Shown piece by piece: positions 17,141 through 25,853 of a stretch of 64,000 bases of DNA. The stretch is from Planctomycetota bacterium. Its GTDB lineage: Bacteria > Planctomycetota > UBA1135. The notes beneath the pieces are model-generated. The model was not told the DNA's origin. It searched no databases and saw nothing but the letters and a program-made list of their open reading frames with translations. Both the position numbers and the translations under genes were made by a program. The stretch is from contig JAJFFB010000071.1 of NCBI GenBank assembly GCA_021776925.1, forward strand, positions 1-64,000, given 5' to 3'. Position 1 is the first letter of the stretch; each line of letters starts with the position of its first letter.

Positions 17141-18121
17141 ATGCCCGCCACCCGCCGCACCGGTTTCACGCTCGCCGAGATGCTGCTGGTGATGGTTCTG
17201 GTCGGCATCTTGATGGGTTTCGGTCTGTCCGGCATCGACCGCATGGACCCCGGCGCGCGCGGTCTCGCCACCACGCTCGAGACCTTCATCCAGACCAGCC
17301 GCGACCGCGCGCGCGCCACCGGGCAGCCGGTCACGCTGCAATTTGAAGAAGCGACCGCCGAGGTGCCCGGGCGTTTCGTGCGGCGGGTTTTCCGACCGAT
17401 CCTGGAAGCGACCTTCGAGACCCAGGTCAGCCAGCGCGAAAACCTGATCGCGGTCGGCTCCGGTCGTCTTGACCGCCCCGGGCGTTTCGGCGCCGGCCTT
17501 GACCTGAGCCTCAGCGGCGGCGCGCAGGTGATGGGCCGCGGCGGCCAGGCGCAGACCAGCCAGGGCCTGCAGGTGGGCATGGACTTCCGCACCAGCGAAG
17601 GCGGCAGCGCGCACCTGCTGGTGTGGGAAGACGTCATCGAGGTCTCGGTGCGGCGCGACGGTGCGTTGGTGTGCGAGGCGATCTACGGCGATGACGAGGG
17701 CTCCGCGCCACAGCAGCTGGCCAGCGAAGCCGGCCTGGTGGTGCCCGGGCGCTGGTACCGGGTGCGCGCGCTGGCGCTACCCGGGCGCATGGAGATCCAT
17801 CTCGACGGCCGCCGGGTGGCCGAACGCGAGGCCCTCGGCCGCCTCAACAGCAGCGATGTGCCCCCCTTTCTGGGCGACCCCGACGGCGATTTCCTCGGCC
17901 ATATCGACGAGTTCGTGGTGTGGGCGGTGGCCACCGAAATCGGCCCCGAACTGCGCGAAACCCAGGGCGCCTTTGTCGGCGCGCTGCAGGTGGTCTTCGA
18001 CCGCTTCGGCCAGCTCGACGAGAAGCTCCATCCCGAGCCGGTCGAGGTGCGCGTCTCCGATCTGGACAACGAGATCCTGCGCCTGAGGATCGGGCGCTTC
18101 ACCGAGGAGGAAATGCCATGA
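17141..18121 (+). CDS. GspH-like pseudopilin with laminin-G-like insertion
   Basis: A 326-residue pseudopilin with signal MPATRRTG|FTLAEMLLVM and mature Glu5. The helix leads into a GspH-like start (ARGLATTLETFIQTSRDRARATGQPVTLQF). Residues about 121-270 form an insertion with the strand order of laminin-G or concanavalin sandwiches: LQVGMDFRT, WYRVRALALPGRMEIHLDGR and FLGHIDEFVVW. GspH proteins are usually 150-200 residues, so this insertion nearly doubles the protein. The final segment (GALQVVFDRFGQLD...RLRIGR) returns to the GspH-type strand pattern. It lies six bases after the GspG-like gene and overlaps the GspK-like start by 4 bases. The insertion probably sits on the pilus surface. Confidence 0.82.
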   Translation: MPATRRTGFTLAEMLLVMVLVGILMGFGLSGIDRMDPGARGLATTLETFIQTSRDRARATGQPVTLQFEEATAEVPGRFVRRVFRPILEATFETQVSQRENLIAVGSGRLDRPGRFGAGLDLSLSGGAQVMGRGGQAQTSQGLQVGMDFRTSEGGSAHLLVWEDVIEVSVRRDGALVCEAIYGDDEGSAPQQLASEAGLVVPGRWYRVRALALPGRMEIHLDGRRVAEREALGRLNSSDVPPFLGDPDGDFLGHIDEFVVWAVATEIGPELRETQGAFVGALQVVFDRFGQLDEKLHPEPVEVRVSDLDNEILRLRIGRFTEEEMP

Positions 18122-21100
18122 GACACGCGTGCAACCGCGGCTCCGCTCTGATCGTCACCCTGTTGGCCCTTTCCCTTCTCTTTTCCCTCGGCGTTCCCTT
18201 CCTGCTCACCAGCCGCATGCGCTCGGAAGCCTCGCGCGAGGGCTATGACCGCTCACGCGCGCGCGTTGCGGTTGAGTCGGCGGCCGACTGGACCGAATTC
18301 GAGCAGGTCATCAGCCACCCGGCGCAAGACCCCACGCCGTTCTACGACGCCGCCGAAGAGTGGAACGTCGCCAACTCCGGCTCCATGCCGCAGGCGCTGG
18401 GCGGCAGCTGGGAAAAAGCCAACGAATCGTGGGGCGCCGAGGTCGAATCGGCGCAGGCGCGCGTGTCGCTGGGATCGGCGCCGCCGCTGTTGTGGCAGAA
18501 CCTGCTGCACCCGTGCTTCCTCACCGAAGACATCGATTTCACCGCCACCGAGATCCCGGTGACCTCGACCGAGGGCTTCCCCGAGTCGGGTCTGCTGCGC
18601 CTCGGCATCCACTGGGTCGAGTACGCCTCCAAGTCGTCCTCGGCCTTCCTCGAAGTGTCGCCGTCGGCCGATCCTCCGGAAGAACTCGAGCGCACCCGCT
18701 TTGGCGAAGGTCAGGCGGTGATCGACCAGCGCATTTTCAGCATGGCGATGGCGCGGCTGCAGTCCGGCGGGCACCGCGCTCCCGAGTTTCTTAACGACCT
18801 GCTCGGCTTCGATTTCGGCGATCCCGACGCGCTGCTGCCCGAGGCCGACCGGCGTTATCTCGAGTCGGTGTGCTGGCTCAGCAGCGGCGACTTCGGCGCC
18901 GAGGACTGGGGGCCGGGGGTGTATCTGCAGGCCGAGATCAACGACGAGAATCCGGCCTTTGCGCGCACCTACGACGGCGGGGCGTTCTCACCCGGCACCG
19001 TGGTGCGGGTCGAGGTCGACGGCCGCGAGCTGCTCGACACCTTCGCCATCGACGCCTATGGCCAGCGCGGCATGATGCTGGCCACCGACCTGCCGCGCGA
19101 GCTGCCGGTGCTGGACACCGTGCTGCGGCCGTTGCGCCGCGAACCGGTCGACATCAACGCCTGCCGCCCCGAGATCCTCGAGGCGCTGGTCGTCGGCCTG
19201 CGCTTCCGCGGTGGCGCCCCGGTGATCTCGACGCGGCCGCCGACCGGCAACAACCGGCGTCACTACGTCTCGGCAATGCGTGCGCGCACCTTCGCCGAAG
19301 CGGTGGTGGCCGCGCGGCCGGTGGAGGGGCCCGACGACCTCTGGTACCGGGTGCTGGAACCGTTGATCCTGAGCAACCGGCTCAGCCACGTCGACGCCTG
19401 GGTGATCTACCTCAACGGCGTCGATCCCAACAACGGCGCCCTGGCGGCATCGACGACCTCCTTCGCCTACCGCAGCGGCGACCGCTATCTGACGCGCTTG
19501 AACGCGGCGGTGCGCGCGCGTCTCGGCCGCACCCTGGCGCGGCGGGCGCGCTTCCTCGACCGCCGGGTGGCTCCCGACGGACCGCTGATCGGTGCCTGGG
19601 AAACCCAACTCGGATTCGAGGACGCCGCGCGCTACGGGCGGGGCATGCATCGCACCCTGTCCCTTCCGGGCAACCGCGGTTTTCTCGGCGGCCACATGGA
19701 CGGCCAGCCGCTGAGCGGGCTGACTCTGCGCACCGGTGCCTACGAGCCCACCGGCACCATCCTTGCCTCGCAGGATGCGGAGCTGTCGGCGATCCTGCCC
19801 GCGCCGGCGCGCGAAGCCGGCCTGGCTGCCGGAGGCCGCATCCAGCACTGGGATTTCGAGCCCTCGCCGCTGGGCTGGAACCTCGGCGAGCAAGGCCCGC
19901 TGCCGTTCACCATTCAGGAACTCGGCCTTGCGGTCGGCCCCACCGGCGGGTCGGACAGCGCGCCACTGCTGCTGCAGGGCTGGTTCGAGATGCCGCGCGA
20001 CGGCGTCACCAACGGGGTGCTGTTCGACCTCGCCGGCGACGCCATCGACCGCGCGCGCGTCACCGCCGCGATCGAAGAAGGCCAGTTGGTGGTCAAGGCC
20101 TACGACAACGCCGGCGAAGACCCCGGCGACCCCGACGGTCAGGAAGAAGCGCTGACCGTGCGTCTCGACGCCGCCGAGTATCCGATCCAGAACCGCTGGT
20201 TCCACGTCAACGTGCTGATGCGTTCGATCGCCCACGGCGGTCTGCAGGTCGCCGTCGACGGCGTGCCGCGCGGCCAGACCCTGGGGCGCACGCGTCTGAC
20301 CTCGGCGCTGAGCGGCTACGCCCCCGGCGACAGCGATCCGACCATCGCGGTGGAATCGACCGAGGGCTTTCCCTCTGCCGGGGTGCTGCGCATCGGCGAC
20401 GAGGTCATCGAATACAGCTCCAAGACCGCCACTTCTTTCGTCTGCGTGCGTAGTCAGACCGCCGAAGGCTGGATCGGCGGGCGCGCCGCCCGCGAACCCA
20501 GCGACAGCCTGGTCAACATCCGCGACACGCTGCACCCCGAGGGATCGGGGGTCGAGTTGTACGGCTACACCGCCTTCCTCGAATCCGACATTCCGCCCGG
20601 CGGCGCGCGCATGATCAGCGCGGTGGGGCCGTGGTCCTGCGCGGTCGGCGTCGAAGGCCCGGAGACCATCCAGATGATGGCGATTGACGGGCGCACCTTC
20701 GACATCGGCGACGGCATGTCAGGAGATTATCTGGGGCCGATCGAACTGGCGCCGATGGTGGCCGGCGACACCTATTACTCCGAGGCCTTCCAGGCCGACG
20801 GCGGCTACGCGATGATCGCGCAGCGTTATTTCCAACCCGTAGACTCCGAAGGCTTCCGCATCGGCGGCTTCGAGGTGGTGCGTTACAACAGCCGCGAGGG
20901 CACCACCCTCAATATCATCGAGCGCAAGGTGCTGACCACCGGGGTGCAGAACAGCTGGCCGGGCTGGGCCACCGAGGGCCTCGGCAATAGTTTTGTCTTC
21001 GAGTGGCGCCCCTACATGGGCAACACCGAGTACACCACCTTCGAAGGGGTTGAAGAGCTGCGCACTTTCATCCTGCCGATCTCGATCCGCGGCGACAGCG

Positions 21101-22986
21101 TCAGCGATCTGCGTTATCTGCTGCCGACGCCACAGAACTCCGAATTCGTGCAGATCACCCACACCGACGACGTCGGCCTGACCGAATGGGTGCGCTACGA
21201 CTCGATCATCGAGAACTCTTTCGTGCGCGACGACTGGGGTGCGCTCAATAACGCGATCCTTGATCCGATGCTGCGCGGCGGCTACCAGGAGAACTACGAT
21301 CCGCCCACTTCTCCACCGCCCGGATCCGGTGGCGGACCGGGCGGGACCGGTGGTGGCGGAGGAGGCGGGGGTGCAGGCGAGGTCGGTGGCGGCGGCATGC
21401 TGCTGCTACGCCAGGACCCGGTGAACGACCACAAGTTCACCCGCCGCCTCGGGCTTCCGGTCGAAGACCGCGATCCGTTGCTCAGCGACATCTCCCAGCG
21501 TTTCCAGTTCCGCGGCGTGCTCGGCACCTTTGATCACGACCACCCCGGCGGCGAGGAGCTGGTGCCGGTATTCCAGACCCGGCGTCCGATCGGCGAGTCG
21601 CCCAACACCGGCTACGTCGGCCGCCTCGACCGCGTTTCCGTCCTGCAGCCGGACAATCCCAGCCCGCCGGCCTGGTACACGGTGATGTGGGGGACCGCGC
21701 CCTTCCCCTTCGATGACGGGCGGGTGCGGCGCAACCGCACCTACGTCGCCTTCACCACCTCGACCGGGCTGCCTTACGCCCACACCGACTTGTCGAATCT
21801 GGGTTCGCCCGGCAGCGACGGGCGTCTCTACGCGCGGCTGTCCAAGTTTCCCAACGGCGAGCGGCCTGGGGGGTTGAACAGTCTGTTCCTGGGTTCCGGG
21901 GTGGGCGGTAGCGGGGGCATCTTCGGCGGGCTGGTCGACGAGTTCGCGGCGCAGGAACCGGCCGGCATGGGACCCGGTGCGGTGCAGACCTCGCGCGGCA
22001 GTTTCGTCCTGGTCGAAGACCTCGAAGCCGGAGCCGACAACGAGATCCACGTGCACCCCTTGCTGATCAGTGTCGACGGGCAAAACCTTTACGGCGCCAA
22101 CGCCGGACAATGGCTGGCCAATCTGCCCCAGCAAGGGCTGCTCGAAATCGACGGCGAACGCGTCGTCTACTCAAGTCTCGACCCTCAGCAGGGCATCTTC
22201 GAGGTCGCCGTCGACGGGCGCGCGCTGCACGGCACGACCGAGGGCGGGCACGCCGCCGGTACCAAGGTGTGGGTCGTCGACAGCCGGCCGATCACCTTCC
22301 TGCAGAATGACATCAGCGCGTCCGAATCGACCTTGGTGGTCGAGAGCAGCGTCGGCTTCAACAACGACAGCCTGCTGCTGATCGATCAAGAACTGCTGCA
22401 CGCGCCGATCGTGGCCAACGGCAACACCATGATGATGCCGCGCTACGAGCAGGAGCTCGATCCGCAGGACGGCCTCGGCGAGCGCGGCGACGGCATCCTG
22501 CGCGGGCGCTTCGGCACCGTTCCCGGCGGGCACGCAGCCGGCAGCCTGGTCTACGGCTATCCCAATCGCTGGACCGACCGCTACGCGCCGCAGAGCAATA
22601 GTCCCTCGGGGGCGTGGTACCAGATCGGCATGGAGGAACCGGGCGCCTATTGGGACGGCATTCTCTTCGAGGCCGAAGAACCCGACGCGTCGCACCGGGT
22701 GCGGGTGCTCGCGCGCAGCGGCCCGGCGCAATGGAGCGATCCGCCGGATGAAACTCCGGGCCTGGTGATGGTCGACCGCGGCTCGCTGCCCGGTGGACTG
22801 CCGGTGCCGCTCGGCCTGCACGGCGACCATCTCGACCTGCGCGTGTGCTTCGACTGGGAACTCGGCGCCTTCGATTCCGAGACCTTCCTCGCCACCGCCT
22901 GGACCGTGGCTCCGCGGTTGCGCCATCTGCGCCTGTACTACTACGCCGAAACGCGCACCGACCGCCAGGAGGAAATCTTCGAATGA
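18118..22986 (+). CDS. Giant GspK-like pseudopilin (1622 aa)
   Basis: This 1622-residue protein begins MRHACNRGSALIVTLLALSLL, a prepilin-like leader and helix without Glu5, as in GspK. Near residue 343 EPVDINACRPEILEALV matches the helix-hairpin-helix (SAM-like) region of GspK. Standard GspK is about 320 residues; this is five times longer. A laminin-G-like sandwich occupies about 575-725. Motifs of the form GFPxxGxLxIGxExIxYxS recur near residues 145 and 742, with weaker forms near 1341 and 1404, the latter two followed by GT...GGHAAG strands. A poly-Gly/Pro linker lies at about 1060-1095. The frame is open 198 bases upstream, but that part overlaps the GspH-like gene. The ATG at 18118 overlaps the previous stop, and the final TGA overlaps the GspJ-like start. 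It likely caps the pseudopilus and extends far from it. Confidence 0.82.
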   Translation: MRHACNRGSALIVTLLALSLLFSLGVPFLLTSRMRSEASREGYDRSRARVAVESAADWTEFEQVISHPAQDPTPFYDAAEEWNVANSGSMPQALGGSWEKANESWGAEVESAQARVSLGSAPPLLWQNLLHPCFLTEDIDFTATEIPVTSTEGFPESGLLRLGIHWVEYASKSSSAFLEVSPSADPPEELERTRFGEGQAVIDQRIFSMAMARLQSGGHRAPEFLNDLLGFDFGDPDALLPEADRRYLESVCWLSSGDFGAEDWGPGVYLQAEINDENPAFARTYDGGAFSPGTVVRVEVDGRELLDTFAIDAYGQRGMMLATDLPRELPVLDTVLRPLRREPVDINACRPEILEALVVGLRFRGGAPVISTRPPTGNNRRHYVSAMRARTFAEAVVAARPVEGPDDLWYRVLEPLILSNRLSHVDAWVIYLNGVDPNNGALAASTTSFAYRSGDRYLTRLNAAVRARLGRTLARRARFLDRRVAPDGPLIGAWETQLGFEDAARYGRGMHRTLSLPGNRGFLGGHMDGQPLSGLTLRTGAYEPTGTILASQDAELSAILPAPAREAGLAAGGRIQHWDFEPSPLGWNLGEQGPLPFTIQELGLAVGPTGGSDSAPLLLQGWFEMPRDGVTNGVLFDLAGDAIDRARVTAAIEEGQLVVKAYDNAGEDPGDPDGQEEALTVRLDAAEYPIQNRWFHVNVLMRSIAHGGLQVAVDGVPRGQTLGRTRLTSALSGYAPGDSDPTIAVESTEGFPSAGVLRIGDEVIEYSSKTATSFVCVRSQTAEGWIGGRAAREPSDSLVNIRDTLHPEGSGVELYGYTAFLESDIPPGGARMISAVGPWSCAVGVEGPETIQMMAIDGRTFDIGDGMSGDYLGPIELAPMVAGDTYYSEAFQADGGYAMIAQRYFQPVDSEGFRIGGFEVVRYNSREGTTLNIIERKVLTTGVQNSWPGWATEGLGNSFVFEWRPYMGNTEYTTFEGVEELRTFILPISIRGDSVSDLRYLLPTPQNSEFVQITHTDDVGLTEWVRYDSIIENSFVRDDWGALNNAILDPMLRGGYQENYDPPTSPPPGSGGGPGGTGGGGGGGGAGEVGGGGMLLLRQDPVNDHKFTRRLGLPVEDRDPLLSDISQRFQFRGVLGTFDHDHPGGEELVPVFQTRRPIGESPNTGYVGRLDRVSVLQPDNPSPPAWYTVMWGTAPFPFDDGRVRRNRTYVAFTTSTGLPYAHTDLSNLGSPGSDGRLYARLSKFPNGERPGGLNSLFLGSGVGGSGGIFGGLVDEFAAQEPAGMGPGAVQTSRGSFVLVEDLEAGADNEIHVHPLLISVDGQNLYGANAGQWLANLPQQGLLEIDGERVVYSSLDPQQGIFEVAVDGRALHGTTEGGHAAGTKVWVVDSRPITFLQNDISASESTLVVESSVGFNNDSLLLIDQELLHAPIVANGNTMMMPRYEQELDPQDGLGERGDGILRGRFGTVPGGHAAGSLVYGYPNRWTDRYAPQSNSPSGAWYQIGMEEPGAYWDGILFEAEEPDASHRVRVLARSGPAQWSDPPDETPGLVMVDRGSLPGGLPVPLGLHGDHLDLRVCFDWELGAFDSETFLATAWTVAPRLRHLRLYYYAETRTDRQEEIFE

Positions 22987-23909
22987 TGCCTGCAGCGTCC
23001 GCGCGCAGCGGCCGGCGCCGCGGCATGACCCTGCTCGAGGTCATGCTGGCGATGGGCCTGTTCGCCTTGCTGTCGCTGTTCATCTTCCAGGTGGTGACTT
23101 CGGTCCTCGGTTTGTGGCAGAGCAGTGAACGGCGCGGTCGCGGCGACCTTGCCTTCACCGCCGCGGTCGAGCGCCTGCGCACCGACCTCGGCGCGCTGCA
23201 CAACGGCCCGCGCGGCTGGATGATGCTCGACCACTGGGAACCCATCGAGGTTGCCGCCGGCGAGAGTCCCAGGCGCATGCCCCGCCTGCGCTTTCTGGCC
23301 CGCGGCGCTTCCCTCCCCGGCGACGACGCCGGCGGCCGTTCGGCGGTCGAGGTGGCGTGGCTGCTGGTACCCGATCTGGCCAAAGACGGCTTGGCGCGGC
23401 TGGTGCGGGTGGCGCAGATCGAAAACCCGGGCAGCAGTCTGCGTGACGAAGGTACCTTGCGCGGACTGCTCAACCAGGGCGGCGGTGTGCCGATCCTCGA
23501 CGGCGTCCTGTGGATGGAGCTGGTGGCGCATCTTGATGACTCCACCCAGAGCCAGGATTATTCGGTGCCGGCGGAGAGCCCCTTCGACTTCCCGGTGGCC
23601 TTCGATCTGGTTCTGGAACGGGTGACCAAGGGGGGCATGCGCCGCCCCCTGGAACTGGACAGCAATCTCGATGCCACCGGGCGCAGCATGGTGGTGCGCG
23701 GCAATGCGCCGCTAAAGATGCCGCCCTACGCCCTGGTCGGCCACGAGTGGGTCGGGGTCAGCGGCACCTTTCCGCGCCTGAACTGCAGCGAACGCGGCGC
23801 GCGCGGCGGCTCGCCCTTGAGCCACCTGCGTGGAGTACAGGTGTGGCTGCCCGAGGTGTACCAGGCGGATTGCGCGGTTTCCGCCGCTGGCCGGAGGCTG
23901 CAGCCGTGA
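22983..23909 (+). CDS. GspJ-like pseudopilin
   Basis: A 308-residue prepilin-type protein with leader [27 protein letters not shown]. Mature position 1 is Met, and Glu5 is present. A long helix and a beta-rich C-terminal region resemble GspJ, including a W-containing central stretch. The open frame extends upstream but overlaps the GspK-like gene; the ATG at 22983 overlaps its TGA, and a second ATG follows at once. The stop overlaps the GTG of the next pseudopilin. With the K- and I-like proteins it would form the tip complex known for GspI-J-K. Its assignment as J rather than another minor pseudopilin rests on order (K-J-I) and size. Confidence 0.75.
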   Translation: MMPAASARSGRRRGMTLLEVMLAMGLFALLSLFIFQVVTSVLGLWQSSERRGRGDLAFTAAVERLRTDLGALHNGPRGWMMLDHWEPIEVAAGESPRRMPRLRFLARGASLPGDDAGGRSAVEVAWLLVPDLAKDGLARLVRVAQIENPGSSLRDEGTLRGLLNQGGGVPILDGVLWMELVAHLDDSTQSQDYSVPAESPFDFPVAFDLVLERVTKGGMRRPLELDSNLDATGRSMVVRGNAPLKMPPYALVGHEWVGVSGTFPRLNCSERGARGGSPLSHLRGVQVWLPEVYQADCAVSAAGRRLQP

Positions 23910-24358
23910 ATCGCAATCAGCGTCGTCGCACCCAGGCGCGGGCCTCCGGATTCACCCTGATCGAGGTCCTCCTGGCGATGGGGCTGTTCCTGCTCGGCAT
24001 CACCGCGCTGCTTGGCATGTTCCAGTTCGGCGGCGGCATGGAACACGCCGCACGCACCCACGCCGAACTGGCCCCGGCGATCGAACCGCTGGTCGCGCGG
24101 CTGAAAAAAGACGCCTGGCTGCTCGACGCTTCCGGAAACGCCAACGAATTGCGCAACTACTTCGATCAGCCGGTCCCCGGCGCCCCCGCTTTCCTTTACG
24201 CTCTAGAAGTCGAAGCGGTGGGGGACAACCCCTTCCTGCGCAAGGCCAACCTGCACTTCTACCGTAAAGACCCGGAGCGCATCGAGGCGCGCGTCAGCTT
24301 TTTGCTGCCGCGACAGGTGCCGGTCGACCGCCGCCTCGCCGAACGCGACAACCACTAG
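23906..24358 (+). CDS. GspI-like pseudopilin
   Basis: A 150-residue protein with leader MNRNQRRRTQARASG|FTLIEVLLAMGLFLLGITAL and Glu5. It is the smallest of the five pseudopilins and matches GspI in size, signal and place beside the J- and K-like genes. It starts with GTG at 23906, inside the stop of the GspJ-like gene; an earlier in-frame start would overlap that gene by 160 bases and put the signal in mid-protein. It is the last pseudopilin, with 11 bases before the next gene. Confidence 0.78.
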   Translation: MNRNQRRRTQARASGFTLIEVLLAMGLFLLGITALLGMFQFGGGMEHAARTHAELAPAIEPLVARLKKDAWLLDASGNANELRNYFDQPVPGAPAFLYALEVEAVGDNPFLRKANLHFYRKDPERIEARVSFLLPRQVPVDRRLAERDNH

Positions 24359-24369
24359 GAGATCCAGAC

Positions 24370-25839
24370 ATGTTTGCTGCCCTGATCCTGACCACGCTGA
24401 GCACCGCCCTCCCGCAGGAACCGGACGCCCACTTCGAAGTGGTGCGTGTCCTCGACGGGCGCGTTCTGGTCGGCGAAGTGGTCGAACACGACCTCGACGG
24501 TCTCGACGTGATTTCGGCGCGCAACGGCGGCCACTATCGGCTGGGCTGGGCCGACCTGTTCCCGGGCGAGGCCGAACGCCTGAAGAACAACTTCGGCTAC
24601 CGCACCGACTCGGCGGCGCCGACGGTCACCGCCGACCGCCTGATGATGGTCAACGGGCAGCAGATCATTGGTCGCATCCTGTCGCGCGATGCCAACCAGA
24701 TCACCATCCGCACGCGCGGCAACACCCTGGTGGTGCCGACCGTGCGCCTCGCCGCGCCGCCGGAAAAGGTGGTGGTCGACGCCATCGACGTCATGACCCC
24801 CGAGCAGTTCTATCAGGAGCGCCTGCCGCAGATCCCTGAAGACGACGCGCTCGAGCAATACCGTTTCGCGCTCGAACTGGAAGAGGTGTCCGCTTACCAG
24901 CAAGCGCAAGAACATCTGCAGGCCGCGCTCGTTCTGGCCGCCGGCGACGAGCCGCTGGAGCGCCGCATCGAGGGCGCGTTGCCGCGCGTCGAAACGGCGA
25001 TCGCCAACAAGGCCGAGACCGAAAAGATCAAGGAAATCCGTGGCCTGATGTACCGCGACCGCTATGCGCAGGCCGAAGAGCTGATCGAAGCCTTCCGCGA
25101 AGAGCATTCGGACTCGCCGGTCTACGACCAGTTCCTCGACGTCATCGAGAAATTCGACGAGGAGCGCGAAACGGCGATGACCCTGTACCTGCGCAACAAC
25201 TGGTACAAGCGCGCCGCGGCGATGATCAAAAAGAAGTCGATCGACCGCCGGGCCACCGTCGAAAGTCTGCAGAACTGGGCCACCAGCGAAATGCCGCAGG
25301 CGCTGCGCGAACTGCTCGCGGTGGAATTGCAGGAAATGAAGCCTGATCTCGATCCGGGTGAGGTCGAGTCGCTGTGGCGCGCGCGCATGGAGACCAAACC
25401 CAAGCGCCACCAGGCTGGCTACGGCCACGGCACCTGGATCCTCGGCGAGAACCGCGCCCGTGCCGGGCTCAAGGACGAGGAAGAGCAAGAGTCCGACGGC
25501 CGCACCGAAGCCGAGAAGGAACTGCAGGAGCGCTACCGACGTTATCTAGAAAACCTCGAGCGCACCCGCCAGGCCGCCGGCACCTCGGAAGACGCCACCC
25601 CTGAAGACTGGTGGAAGAACGCCACCGCCACCGCGCGCTTCCAGTGGCTGCTCGCCTACTACGCAGAGTTCTCCGGCGATTTCGAACTGGCCGGTGTGCG
25701 CTTCGAAAACTGTCCTACCTGCAGCGGCGACGGCTATGTCGAGTCGATCCAGGTCGGCACCGGCGGCGGTCAGGAAAAGCGCAGCAAGTGCCCCACCTGC
25801 CACACCGTGGCGGTGCGTCGCAGCCTCTACTTCCGCTGA
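24370..25839 (+). CDS. Exported helical protein with C-terminal zinc ribbon
   Basis: A 489-residue protein that I cannot assign to a family. A short hydrophobic N-terminus (MFAALILTTLSTALPQ) suggests export. Residues 20-120 carry two similar beta units (DGRVLVGEVVEH and NGQQIIGRILSRD). A long charged helical region (about 140-400), partly TPR-like, follows. The C-terminus has two CPTC knuckles (448-451 and 474-477) spaced as in the DnaJ zinc ribbon, including CPTCSGDGY. Four closely spaced cysteines of that kind usually bind zinc and are more common in the cytoplasm. Export is therefore not certain, or the cysteines form disulfides. It continues the pilus-type operon after an 11-base gap and may assist assembly. 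Confidence 0.7.
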   Translation: MFAALILTTLSTALPQEPDAHFEVVRVLDGRVLVGEVVEHDLDGLDVISARNGGHYRLGWADLFPGEAERLKNNFGYRTDSAAPTVTADRLMMVNGQQIIGRILSRDANQITIRTRGNTLVVPTVRLAAPPEKVVVDAIDVMTPEQFYQERLPQIPEDDALEQYRFALELEEVSAYQQAQEHLQAALVLAAGDEPLERRIEGALPRVETAIANKAETEKIKEIRGLMYRDRYAQAEELIEAFREEHSDSPVYDQFLDVIEKFDEERETAMTLYLRNNWYKRAAAMIKKKSIDRRATVESLQNWATSEMPQALRELLAVELQEMKPDLDPGEVESLWRARMETKPKRHQAGYGHGTWILGENRARAGLKDEEEQESDGRTEAEKELQERYRRYLENLERTRQAAGTSEDATPEDWWKNATATARFQWLLAYYAEFSGDFELAGVRFENCPTCSGDGYVESIQVGTGGGQEKRSKCPTCHTVAVRRSLYFR

Positions 25840-25853
25840 TCCTGGCGCGCGCC

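Noticed and set aside
16484-24358. Complete type II secretion system
   Set aside because: Only pseudopilins and PilMNO-like parts are present; no GspD, GspE, GspF or prepilin peptidase can be found in the window.
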